Assembly: GCA_965279075.1 (NCBI GenBank) | Contig: CBDIHI010000004.1 | Coordinates: 1 to 64,000, forward strand | Direction of reading: 5' to 3' | Length of the DNA: 64,000 nucleotides | Origin: SZAS-79 sp965279075 | GTDB lineage: Bacteria > Pseudomonadota > Gammaproteobacteria > Burkholderiales > SG8-39 | In this document: piece after piece, positions 7,087 to 14,505 of the stretch | How the letters are laid out: the number at the start of each line of letters is the position of its first letter | Numbering within the stretch: the first letter of the stretch is position 1 | Notes under the pieces: generated by a model | Seen by the model: only the letters and a program-made list of their open reading frames with translations | Told to the model about the DNA's origin: nothing | Databases searched by the model: none | Position numbers and translations under genes: made by a program

Positions 7087-8574
7087 ATGGAACGTCTGCA
7101 CAAGGTGGTGCCGGAAGCGGACCGGGCGTACTTCGCGGCCTTCCTCGACCTGCGCGGCAAGCCCGGCCTCGTCGTCGGCGGCGGGCCGGTGGCCGCGCTG
7201 AAGGTGGAGGCCCTGCTGCGTTCCGGAACCCGCGTGACCGTGATCGCGCCGGCGTTGTGCACGCGCCTGACCGAGCTTGCGCTGGTGGGCGCGGTGCGCC
7301 ACGAGCCGCGCCGCTTCCAGCCCGGCGACGTGCTCGGAACGCAGATCGTCATCGCGGCCACCGACGACCCTGCCGTCAACGAGGCGGTGTCCGTCGCGGC
7401 GAAATCGCAGAACGTGCCGGTCAACGTCGCCGACAACGCGGCGCTGTCCACATTCATCATGGCATCCGTCATCGACCGGGCGCCGCTGCAGATCGCGATC
7501 TCGAGCGCCGGGACCTCGCCGGTGCTCGCAAGGAAGCTGCGCACGCTGATCGAGTCGCTGGTGCCGTTCGCCTACGGGCGGCTCGCGGCGCTGGCCGGGC
7601 GGTTTCGCGCTGCGTCCAAGCGCAGCTTCCCGGACCCGGAGTCGCGGCGCCGCTTCTGGGAGGAGGTCATGGACGGTCCGGTCGCCGAGATGGTGCTGGG
7701 CGGGCGGGAGAAGGACGCGGCAGAGGCGCTGCAGCGCCGACTCGACAATGCGTTGCAGGGCCGGCTGGACGACGCGGGCGGGAAACCCCGGGAGGCCGGC
7801 ATGGTCTACCTCGTTGGCGGCGGCCCGGGCAATCCCGAACTCCTCACGCTGCGCGCGCTGCGCGTCCTGCAGCTCGCCAACGTAGTGCTCTACGACCACC
7901 TCGTCGCACCGCAGATCGTCGACCTCGCGCGCCGCGACGCCGAGCGCCTGTACGTGGGCAAGGAGTCGAGCAACCACGCGCTGCCGCAGCAGGACATCAA
8001 CCTGCTGATGGTGAGGCTGGCGAAGGAGGGCAAGCGCGTCGTGCGGCTGAAGGGCGGCGACCCGTTCATCTTCGGGCGCGGCGGCGAGGAAATCGAGACC
8101 CTCGCTGCGCACGGCGTGCAGTTCGAAGTGGTGCCCGGCATCACCTCTGCCTGCGGTGCAGCGGCATTCGCCGGCATCCCGCTCACGCACCGCGACCACG
8201 CGCATTCGTGCATGTTCGTCACCGGCCACCTGAAGGACGGCACGCTCGACCTCAACTGGGACGCGATCGTGCAGCCGAAGCAGACCGTGGTCATCTACAT
8301 GGGCGTGCACGGCCTGCCGGCGCTCTGCCGCGAGCTCATCGCGCACGGCATGCCCGGCGACATGCCCGCGGCGCTGGTCGAGAAGGCCACGCTTCCGGCG
8401 CAGCGCGTCGTGGCCGGCACCATCGACACCATCGTCGGGCTGGCGCAGACGCGGCGCGTCGCGCCGCCCGCGCTGCTCATCATTGGCGAGGTAGTGGCGC
8501 TGCGGGGCAAGCTCGCGTGGTTCCAGCCAGTCGCCCGCGATCAGCATTTCGAAACAACTGTTATAACAAGTTGA
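7087..8574 (+). CDS. cysG: CysG, siroheme synthase (trifunctional)
   Basis: The protein has 495 residues. The N-terminal part (about 1-210) is the precorrin-2 dehydrogenase/sirohydrochlorin ferrochelatase module with the NAD-binding loop VVGGGPVAALK and the central SSAGTSPVLAR. The C-terminal part (from about 238) is the uroporphyrinogen-III C-methyltransferase, with VYLVGGGPGNPELLTL and RLKGGDPFIFGRGGEE. Together they turn uroporphyrinogen III into siroheme in the cytoplasm. Beside nir genes, the siroheme is the substrate of NirDL/G/H; it may also serve sulfite or nitrite reductase. The ATG at 7087 gives the standard N-terminus; the frame is open far upstream as an antisense shadow of nirC/nirF. 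Confidence 0.95.
   Translation: MERLHKVVPEADRAYFAAFLDLRGKPGLVVGGGPVAALKVEALLRSGTRVTVIAPALCTRLTELALVGAVRHEPRRFQPGDVLGTQIVIAATDDPAVNEAVSVAAKSQNVPVNVADNAALSTFIMASVIDRAPLQIAISSAGTSPVLARKLRTLIESLVPFAYGRLAALAGRFRAASKRSFPDPESRRRFWEEVMDGPVAEMVLGGREKDAAEALQRRLDNALQGRLDDAGGKPREAGMVYLVGGGPGNPELLTLRALRVLQLANVVLYDHLVAPQIVDLARRDAERLYVGKESSNHALPQQDINLLMVRLAKEGKRVVRLKGGDPFIFGRGGEEIETLAAHGVQFEVVPGITSACGAAAFAGIPLTHRDHAHSCMFVTGHLKDGTLDLNWDAIVQPKQTVVIYMGVHGLPALCRELIAHGMPGDMPAALVEKATLPAQRVVAGTIDTIVGLAQTRRVAPPALLIIGEVVALRGKLAWFQPVARDQHFETTVITS
8555..8573. promoter_or_regulatory. Candidate GntR operator, upstream half-palindrome
   Basis: CAACTGTTATAACAAGTTG is a near-perfect inverted repeat around GTTATAAC, with one base missing on the left arm. 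It overlaps the cysG 3' end, 56 bases before the GntR gene. FadR-type GntR proteins bind short palindromes of the GT-N4-AC type, which this contains. Confidence 0.4.
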
Positions 8575-8599
8575 CTTAGGGGTGCCCGAAACTTAGTCT

Positions 8600-8617
8600 G
8601 GGATATAACAGTATCCC
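8600..8617. promoter_or_regulatory. Candidate GntR operator next to the gene start
   Basis: GGGATATAACAGTATCCC has perfect 6-base arms (GGGATA/TATCCC) around a 6-base spacer and shares TATAACA with the palindrome at 8555-8573. It lies 12 bases before the GntR start, so it could autorepress this gene. Confidence 0.4.
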
Positions 8618-8628
8618 GGATCAGGCGG

Positions 8629-9357
8629 ATGGCTCCGACTCCCAAGCGCAAGCAAGGCGGCCTTCCAGCGCCGCAGGCCCTCGAACGGGGCGCGGCGGGC
8701 GGCAGCCTGCACGACCAGGTCTACGTCGCGATGCGCCAGGCACTCGTCGTCGGCGACCTCGTGCCCGGGCAGGTGATCTCGATCCGGACCTTGGCCGAGC
8801 GTTTCGGCACCAGCCTGATCCCCGTGCGCGATGCGTTGAAGCGCCTCGTAGCCGAGCGTGCGCTGGAGATGCTCCCCAACCGTACGTTCTGCGTGCCGGC
8901 CATGACCCGAGCGCGCTTCCAGGAGCTGCTGCAGGTAAGGCTGAGCCTGGAAACCATGCTCGCGCAGCGCGCCGCCGAGCGCATCGCGCCGGCGACGATC
9001 CGCGAGCTCGAGCACATCAACGCCGATATGCAGGGCGCCGTGCCTTCGGACAACGTGCGGCGCTACCTCGCCGCCAACCAACGCTTCCACTTCACGCTGT
9101 ACGCCGCCGCCGACAGCAGCGCGATCTTTCCGATCGTCGAGTCGTTGTGGCTGCAGGTGGGCCCGTTCCTGAACGGCGTGTTCACCAACGCCGGCACGCG
9201 CAGCGCGCGGGACAACCATACGCAGGTGCTCAAGGCGCTCAGGCGCCGCGATGCGCCGGCCGCCGGCGAGGCGATCCGCAGCGACCTCGCCGAGGCCGCC
9301 GACGTGATCCTGGCGCGCGATGAATTCGTACTTGAGGAAGACGCAAGGGCAGCCTAG
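8629..9357 (+). CDS. GntR-family regulator, FCD (FadR/VanR) type
   Basis: The protein has 242 residues. A winged helix-turn-helix (about 27-90; GQVISIRTLAERFGTSLIPVRDALKRL) is followed by an all-helical FCD effector domain (about 95-225) with the Asp/His-rich metal pocket expected in this class (ANQRFHFTLYAAA, RDNHTQVLKAL). Such regulators usually repress a neighbouring catabolic operon until its substrate binds. The operon starting 34 bases downstream is the likely target. Ligand unknown. Confidence 0.9.
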   Translation: MAPTPKRKQGGLPAPQALERGAAGGSLHDQVYVAMRQALVVGDLVPGQVISIRTLAERFGTSLIPVRDALKRLVAERALEMLPNRTFCVPAMTRARFQELLQVRLSLETMLAQRAAERIAPATIRELEHINADMQGAVPSDNVRRYLAANQRFHFTLYAAADSSAIFPIVESLWLQVGPFLNGVFTNAGTRSARDNHTQVLKALRRRDAPAAGEAIRSDLAEAADVILARDEFVLEEDARAA

Positions 9358-9390
9358 GAAGAAGTCCAACCAAGCACCGAGGAGACAACA

Positions 9391-10434
9391 ATGCACGCAG
9401 AGGCATTGCCTTACAGGATTGTTCGCAAAGGGTTTCGCACCGGGTTCCGCAAATCGGTGGCCCTGCTGGCCTTGGCGCTGCCCGTCGCGCTGGCGCCGTT
9501 CGCAGCGCAGGCGCAGGCTTACCCGGACAAGCCGATCCGGATGATCGTCGCCTGGCCGCCGGGCGGCGGCACGGACGGCGTGGCGCGGATCGTCGCCAAG
9601 CACCTGTCCGAACGACTGAAGCAGCCGGTGGTCATCGAGAACCGCTCCGGCGCGAGCGGCCAGGTGGGCACCGAGTTCGTCGCGCGTTCGGCGCCTGACG
9701 GCTACACGCTGCAGTACACCGTGGCCGATTCGCATTCGATCAACCCGCACGTGTTCGGCAAGATTCGTTACGACGCGCAGAAGGAGTTCACGCCGGTGGC
9801 CGTGGTCGGCGGCATGCCCAACGCGCTGGTGGTCAGCACCAACGTGCCAGCCAACACGGTGGCGGAGTTCGTGAAGCTCGCCAAGGACAAGCCCGGCAAG
9901 TTCACCTACTCGTCGTGGGGCATGGGAAGCGGCGGTCACATCCGCATGGAGTCCTACAAGGCCTTCGCCGGGATAGACCTGCTGCACGTGCCCTTCCAGG
10001 GCTCGGGCCCGGGGTTCGCCGCGATCCTCGGCGGGCAGGTCGACTCGATGATGGTGCCGGTGGGCCTCGCCGAATCGAACTACAAGGCCGGCAAGGTCAA
10101 GATGCTCGCGGTCGACACGGCGCAGCGCATGCCGGGCCTGCCCGAGGTGCCGACCTTCGCCGAGCAGGGCGTACCGTTGACGTTCGCGTTCTGGCAGGGC
10201 GTGCTTGCGCCGGCCAAGGTGCCCGAGCCCATCGTAAGCCTGCTCAACCGCGAGATGAACGCCACGCTGATGGACCCGGCGGTGCGCGCCGAGCTCCTCA
10301 AGGTCGGGTTGGTGCCGGGCACGCCGGGCGTCAACGGGTTCGGCGGCACGCCGCAGGACGTGCGGCAGTTCCTCGATTCCGAATACGTGCGCTGGGGCAA
10401 GACCATCCAGGAAGCGAAGATCAAAGTCGAATAG
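9391..10434 (+). CDS. Bug/TctC-type periplasmic solute receptor
   Basis: The protein has 347 residues. A long N-terminal signal peptide (cleavage near AQAQA, about residue 47) precedes the family opening YPDKPIRMIVAWPPGGGTDGVAR and the block RSAPDGYTLQYT. These periplasmic proteins bind carboxylates for tripartite tricarboxylate transporters, or act alone as sensors/receptors in Burkholderiales. No TctA/TctB gene is nearby. A ribosome site AGGAGA precedes the ATG. The position before a Rieske oxygenase suggests its ligand is the compound this operon degrades; that is inference. Confidence 0.93.
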   Translation: MHAEALPYRIVRKGFRTGFRKSVALLALALPVALAPFAAQAQAYPDKPIRMIVAWPPGGGTDGVARIVAKHLSERLKQPVVIENRSGASGQVGTEFVARSAPDGYTLQYTVADSHSINPHVFGKIRYDAQKEFTPVAVVGGMPNALVVSTNVPANTVAEFVKLAKDKPGKFTYSSWGMGSGGHIRMESYKAFAGIDLLHVPFQGSGPGFAAILGGQVDSMMVPVGLAESNYKAGKVKMLAVDTAQRMPGLPEVPTFAEQGVPLTFAFWQGVLAPAKVPEPIVSLLNREMNATLMDPAVRAELLKVGLVPGTPGVNGFGGTPQDVRQFLDSEYVRWGKTIQEAKIKVE

Positions 10435-10444
10435 GGAAGCGAAG

Positions 10445-11638
10445 ATGAACGCAAGGATCAAGGCAGGCGCGGTGGCCCGTCCCGAGGACGTGGGCTTCGA
10501 TTCGGGGAGGCTGCAGCGCGTGGGCGAGCGCATCGCGGCCGACGTCGAGGGCATGCGCTACGACGGCGCGCGGCTGATGGTGGCCCGGCGCGGGATTCCC
10601 GTGCTGGACCTTACGATCGGCTACGCGGAGCGCGACGCCAACCGACCAATGGCGGAGGACTCGCTGTTCTCCATCATGTCGATCTCGAAGGTGATGACGG
10701 CGGTGGCGTTGCTGCAGAAGGTGGAGCAGGGCCACGTGTCACTGCTGTCCCCGGTGGCCGCCATCATCCCCGAGTTCGCTGCGCGCGAGAAAGGCCGCAT
10801 CACCGTGCTGCAGGTGCTCACGCACATGGCGGGCATGAGCATGGGTCCGGCGCCGCTGCCGGTCGAGAAGCTTGGCGACCTGCGCGAATGCGCGAAGGTG
10901 ATCTGCTCGCTGGCGGTCGAGACCACGCCGGGCGAGACGGTGGCCTACAGCGCGAGCCAGGGCTTCACGATCCTCGGCGAGATCGTCCGCCGCGTTGATA
11001 CGGCCAAGCGAGAGTACCGCGAGATCCTCAAGCAGGACGTGTTCGCGCCGCTTGGAATGAACGACACGATGGTCGGCTTCCCGCCGAAGCTCGCGTCACG
11101 CCGCGTGCCGGTGGTGGTGCGCGACCCGGACGCACCCGAACTGAACCCGAAGTTCCAGTCCGATCGCGACAAGTCAGTCACGGAGACCACCGAACTGCCC
11201 TCGGGCGGCGCGACGTTCGCGACCGCGGGCGACATCCTGCGTTTCGCCGAGGCGCTGCGGCTAGGCGGGGCGCTCGACGGGAAGCGAATCCTCTCGCCGG
11301 CCATGGTGCAGCTCATGCGCCAGAACCACACCGGCGACCGTCCCAACGGCATGATGAATTCCTCGCGCGCGTTGCACGGCATGGCGGCGTTCCCCGCGTT
11401 CCTCGGCCTTGGCCTCTTCCTGCGCGGCACCGGAATCTTCCCCAGCCACATGGCGAGCCTCGCAAGCCCGTCCACGTTCGGCGGCTGGGGCCTCGGCTCG
11501 ATGGGTTTCTGGGTCGACCCCGAGCGCGAGGTCACGTTCGTAATGCTCACCTCGGGCATCATGGAGCGCATCCGCAACCTGCTGCGATTCCAGAGGATCG
11601 GCGACATGGTGCTGTCGTCGCTGGTCCAGGACCGCTAA
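10445..11638 (+). CDS. Class C beta-lactamase-like serine hydrolase
   Basis: The protein has 397 residues with the SxxK nucleophile motif S79-I-S-K82 and a Tyr motif YSA (VAYSASQGF) in place of YxN. No signal peptide is evident, so it is probably cytoplasmic. The family includes esterases, amidases and D-aminopeptidases. Lying 10 bases after the Bug gene and 13 before the Rieske oxygenase, it may hydrolyse an ester or amide of the operon's substrate rather than act on antibiotics. Two further members of the family lie at 14487 and 16418. Confidence 0.88.
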   Translation: MNARIKAGAVARPEDVGFDSGRLQRVGERIAADVEGMRYDGARLMVARRGIPVLDLTIGYAERDANRPMAEDSLFSIMSISKVMTAVALLQKVEQGHVSLLSPVAAIIPEFAAREKGRITVLQVLTHMAGMSMGPAPLPVEKLGDLRECAKVICSLAVETTPGETVAYSASQGFTILGEIVRRVDTAKREYREILKQDVFAPLGMNDTMVGFPPKLASRRVPVVVRDPDAPELNPKFQSDRDKSVTETTELPSGGATFATAGDILRFAEALRLGGALDGKRILSPAMVQLMRQNHTGDRPNGMMNSSRALHGMAAFPAFLGLGLFLRGTGIFPSHMASLASPSTFGGWGLGSMGFWVDPEREVTFVMLTSGIMERIRNLLRFQRIGDMVLSSLVQDR

Positions 11639-11651
11639 GGAGAACCGTCCC

Positions 11652-12863
11652 ATGGGCGCGCCCAGCATCACCATCTTTCGCGGCGACACCAGCAAGCTCA
11701 GGAACCAGGTGCCGATCCGCGAGCGCTACACCGCGGCGTTCCATGAAGAGGAGCGCAAGAAGATCTTCGCGAAGGCGTGGCTGCCGGTGGCGAGCGCCAT
11801 CGACATCCCGGACAAGGGGTGCTACACCCTTGTCGACGTCCCGCCCATGAAGACCAGCCTGCTCGTCGTGCGCGGCGACGACGGCAGGGTGCGCGCGTTC
11901 CACAACGTGTGCCGCCATCGCGGGGACCGGCTGGTGCACTTCGGCAGCGGCCGCGAGCAGGGCCGCCGCAAGACCTTCACGTGCGGATTCCACGCGTGGA
12001 CCTACAGCAATTCCGGCGCGCTGGTCGGCGTGACCGACGAGTCGCAGTTCCTGGACCTGGACAAGGACACGCACGGGCTCATCCCCGTGCACGCCGAGGA
12101 ATGGGAAAGCCTCGTGTTCGTGAATTTCGACCCGCAGCCGCGCGAGACCCTGCGCGAGTGGCTCGGCGACTTCTACGACCAGTACAAGGGGTTCTCCGCG
12201 GGCCGCGAGAAGATCGCCGAGCACCGCCTCGTGCTGAAGACCAACTGGAACATCGCGGTAAATGCCTTTTCCGAGGGCTACCACAACCTCTACATCCACC
12301 GGAACACGGTGCCCGACTACCAGGGCGGGAAGGAGAACCCGCAGCGCCACCGGCCCTACATGGAGGTGGGCGCGCATTGGGGGCGGTATTCCGCCCACGC
12401 CAACTTCGACCACCACCAGACGCCGGCCGAGGCGGTGATCTACAAGCACACGCGGCGGCTGTTTCCCTCCTTCCAGAAAGTGGACCCGGCCGCGCTGGCG
12501 CCCGGCGTGAACCCCTCGCGCTTCCCGCAGTGGGCGTTCGACATCGTGCCGATCTTCCCGCACTTCGTGCTCGGCCCGCAGGCCAATGCGCATTCGCACA
12601 TGTTCTTCTGGCCGATCGACCACGAGCACACCGAGGTACGCATCCAGCGCTACGCGTACAAGGCCGAGTCGGCCGCGGACCGCCTCGCGCAGGCGTACTC
12701 GAAGGTGCGTGGGCGCGAGGTGCTGCGAGAGGACCTCGCCACGATGGAGGCCTCGCTCGCGGCGATTTCGTCGGGCGCACTTCCGCACATCGTGCTTTCG
12801 CAGCAGGAGATGCTGATCCAGAACCACTACCGGGCAGCGGACGACATGCTGGCCCGCGACTGA
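11652..12863 (+). CDS. Rieske non-heme iron oxygenase, alpha subunit
   Basis: The protein has 403 residues. The Rieske 2Fe-2S ligands are C87-R-H89 and C111-G-F-H114. The catalytic domain holds NAFSEGYHNLYIH, with H211 and H216 as two of the mononuclear iron ligands; the third, acidic, ligand lies in the C-terminal half. It should hydroxylate an aromatic or alicyclic substrate using O2 and electrons from a reductase not seen here. GGAGAA precedes the ATG. It belongs to the GntR-controlled operon, and the next two small genes follow closely. Confidence 0.92.
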   Translation: MGAPSITIFRGDTSKLRNQVPIRERYTAAFHEEERKKIFAKAWLPVASAIDIPDKGCYTLVDVPPMKTSLLVVRGDDGRVRAFHNVCRHRGDRLVHFGSGREQGRRKTFTCGFHAWTYSNSGALVGVTDESQFLDLDKDTHGLIPVHAEEWESLVFVNFDPQPRETLREWLGDFYDQYKGFSAGREKIAEHRLVLKTNWNIAVNAFSEGYHNLYIHRNTVPDYQGGKENPQRHRPYMEVGAHWGRYSAHANFDHHQTPAEAVIYKHTRRLFPSFQKVDPAALAPGVNPSRFPQWAFDIVPIFPHFVLGPQANAHSHMFFWPIDHEHTEVRIQRYAYKAESAADRLAQAYSKVRGREVLREDLATMEASLAAISSGALPHIVLSQQEMLIQNHYRAADDMLARD

Positions 12864-12871
12864 GGTGAGCC

Positions 12872-13216
12872 ATGAGCAATGAAACCCTGCCCGTACCGTT
12901 CGCGAAACTCGCTCCCTGGGTGGACGACTGGGCGATTGCGACCGAGGAGGCGCGCTATCACAAGCTCCACGCCACGACCTTCGCGCAGCTGAAGGCCTTC
13001 TACGACGCGATGCTGCCGGAGATGGACGCGATCATGGTCTACCTCAAGACGCAGCCGGTCGAGGGCATGGCCCCCGATGCGCAGAACCTCTACCACCTTG
13101 CGATGACCTTCGCCGAGACCGCGCACCCGCTCGACCTCGGCTGGAAGGACGTCGATTTCCCCTCCGCCTTCCAGTGGGACAGGCTGGAGTTCCGCAGCGT
13201 AAGCACGCAGTACTGA
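12872..13216 (+). CDS. Unknown small protein of the Rieske oxygenase operon
   Basis: The protein has 114 residues, no signal peptide and no membrane segment. I do not recognise the family. It is rich in aromatic residues and Met, with a helical middle (ARYHKLHATTFAQLKAFYDAMLPEMDAI) and the stretch LYHLAMTFAETAHPLDLGW. It is too short and unlike the usual beta subunit of ring-hydroxylating oxygenases. It starts 8 bases after the oxygenase and ends 15 before the ABM gene, so it is very likely co-expressed and could be an accessory subunit. Confidence 0.75.
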   Translation: MSNETLPVPFAKLAPWVDDWAIATEEARYHKLHATTFAQLKAFYDAMLPEMDAIMVYLKTQPVEGMAPDAQNLYHLAMTFAETAHPLDLGWKDVDFPSAFQWDRLEFRSVSTQY

Positions 13217-13231
13217 AGGAGTCACACAGAA

Positions 13232-13540
13232 ATGGTCCATGTCATTGCCGTCATCACCGCCAAGCCCGGCCAGCGCGACACCGTCCTCGGCCACTTCCGC
13301 GCCAACGTCCCCGCCGTCAAGGCCGAGGACGGGTGCATCGAGTACGGGGCGGCGGTGGACGCCGAGAACGCCCTCGCGTTCCAGACCAAGTGGGGCCCGG
13401 ACACGTTCCTCGTCATCGAGAAGTGGGCGAGTATGGACGCGCTGAAGGCCCACGCCGCCGCACCCCACATGGCCGCCTATGGGGCGAAGGTCAAGGACCT
13501 CCTCGCCGGGCGGGTGATCCACATCCTGCAGCCGGCGTAG
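13232..13540 (+). CDS. Antibiotic biosynthesis monooxygenase (ABM) domain protein, YgiN-like
   Basis: The protein has 102 residues, a single ABM domain of the dimeric ferredoxin-like fold: VHVIAVITAKPGQRDTVLGHF, EDGCIEYGAAV, FLVIEKWASMDALKAHAAAPHM. Members are cofactor-free quinol monooxygenases or handle reactive quinones. As the last gene of the Rieske operon it may act on the hydroxylated product. AAGGAG precedes the ATG. A hairpin/palindrome element follows its stop. Confidence 0.87.
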   Translation: MVHVIAVITAKPGQRDTVLGHFRANVPAVKAEDGCIEYGAAVDAENALAFQTKWGPDTFLVIEKWASMDALKAHAAAPHMAAYGAKVKDLLAGRVIHILQPA

Positions 13541-13560
13541 GGAAAAAAGGCAGAATTCAG

Positions 13561-13626
13561 GACATTTTTTCAGGAACCCCGCGCCAGGAGCCGGTCTCCG
13601 GGCAATATTGTACCGGTACCGGTACA
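13561..13626 (+). repeat. 3'-end hairpin plus 18-bp palindrome, copy A
   Basis: After the ABM stop come a T6 run, CCCCGC, a hairpin GGAG-CCGGT-CTCC with outer GCC/GGC pairs, and the perfect palindrome TGTACCGGTACCGGTACA at 13609-13626. Copy B (20189-20250) has the same order and nearly the same sequence; copy C (17714-17747) keeps the hairpin only. The arms vary but still pair, and the CCGGT loop is constant, suggesting a structured RNA at transcript ends. Confidence 0.7.
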
Positions 13627-13716
13627 TTTCCGGGGTGCCGGGGGCGGGTTGCAGCCATTCAGGTGCGCGCCTCCCGGTTCTTGCGCCGTGGGCCCCAGCC
13701 GAAGCACAATGCGCAC

Positions 13717-14085
13717 ATGGCAAACACAATCCTCGTCGTCGAAGACGACCCCGACATGCGCGCGCTCATCAACCACCACCTGCTCGGCGCGGGCTACATG
13801 GTCCGCCCGGTGTCCAACGGGCTGGAGGCGGCCGCCTCGTGCCTCACGCTGACGCCGGACCTCATCATCAGCGATGTCCACATGCCGCGCATGGACGGCT
13901 TCCAGATGATCGAGATCCTGAAGTCCGAACCTGCGATGCAGGACATCCCGGTGATCTTCCTGACGGCAGATCGCAAGGGAAGGCGGCGCGGCAACAAGCT
14001 CGGCGCGGTCGCCTACCTGACCAAGCCGCTGCAGGTCGGGGCGCTGCTGAAGGCCGTGACGAAGCACCTGCCCGCCGCGACGTAG
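13717..14085 (+). CDS. Single-domain response regulator (CheY-like), copy 1
   Basis: The protein has 122 residues, one receiver domain with no output domain. The acidic pair is in ILVVEDDPDMR, the phospho-acceptor Asp in LIISDVHMPRMDGF, the switch Thr in FLTAD and the Lys in TKPLQ. It would be phosphorylated by a histidine kinase outside the window and act by protein contact. It is followed 18 bases later by a close paralogue, so the pair arose by tandem duplication. Oddity: the segment after FLTAD is Arg/Lys-rich (RKGRRRGNK) where receivers usually have an acidic or neutral loop. Confidence 0.88.
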   Translation: MANTILVVEDDPDMRALINHHLLGAGYMVRPVSNGLEAAASCLTLTPDLIISDVHMPRMDGFQMIEILKSEPAMQDIPVIFLTADRKGRRRGNKLGAVAYLTKPLQVGALLKAVTKHLPAAT

Positions 14086-14103
14086 CCGCAAGGAGGGGTA
14101 ATC

Positions 14104-14505
14104 ATGGACAAGAACAAGACCATCCTCGTCGTCGAGGACGACAAGGACCAGCGCGAGGTGGTCACGCTGCACCTGCTGAACGGCGGCTACATGGTACGCA
14201 GCGTGGCCAGCGGCCTGGAGGCGGCCGCGTCCTGCCTGCAGGTCAGGCCGGACCTGGTGGTGAGCGACATCCACATGCCCGGCATGAGCGGCTTCGAGAT
14301 GATCCGCATCCTGAAGTCCGAACCGGGCATGCAGGACATCCCGGTAATCTTCCTCACCGGGGACGAGGGCGCGAGGGAGGAGGGCAACGACCTCGGCGCG
14401 GTCGAGTTCCTCGTGAAGCCGGTCAAGGCGCCTGCGCTGCTGATGCTTGTCGGCAAGACCCTCGCAGCGAAGAAGCGCGGATCCGGTCAGCCCAGGGCTT
14501 CGTAA
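14104..14505 (+). CDS. Single-domain response regulator (CheY-like), copy 2
   Basis: The protein has 133 residues, one receiver domain. It closely resembles the upstream paralogue, sharing GLEAAASCL, SDIHMPGMSGFEMI and LKSEPGMQDIPVIFLT. Key residues are the DD pair in VVEDDKDQR, the phospho-acceptor Asp in VVSDIHMPG, Thr in FLTGD and Lys in VKPVK. The loop after FLTGD is acidic (EGAREEGND), opposite in charge to copy 1. AGGAGG precedes the ATG. The 3' end overlaps the convergent serine hydrolase gene by 19 bases. Confidence 0.88.
   Translation: MDKNKTILVVEDDKDQREVVTLHLLNGGYMVRSVASGLEAAASCLQVRPDLVVSDIHMPGMSGFEMIRILKSEPGMQDIPVIFLTGDEGAREEGNDLGAVEFLVKPVKAPALLMLVGKTLAAKKRGSGQPRAS

Noticed and set aside
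8593..10554. 653-codon minus-strand frame opposite the GntR and Bug genes
   Set aside because: It is antisense to two clear genes and has no recognisable domain.
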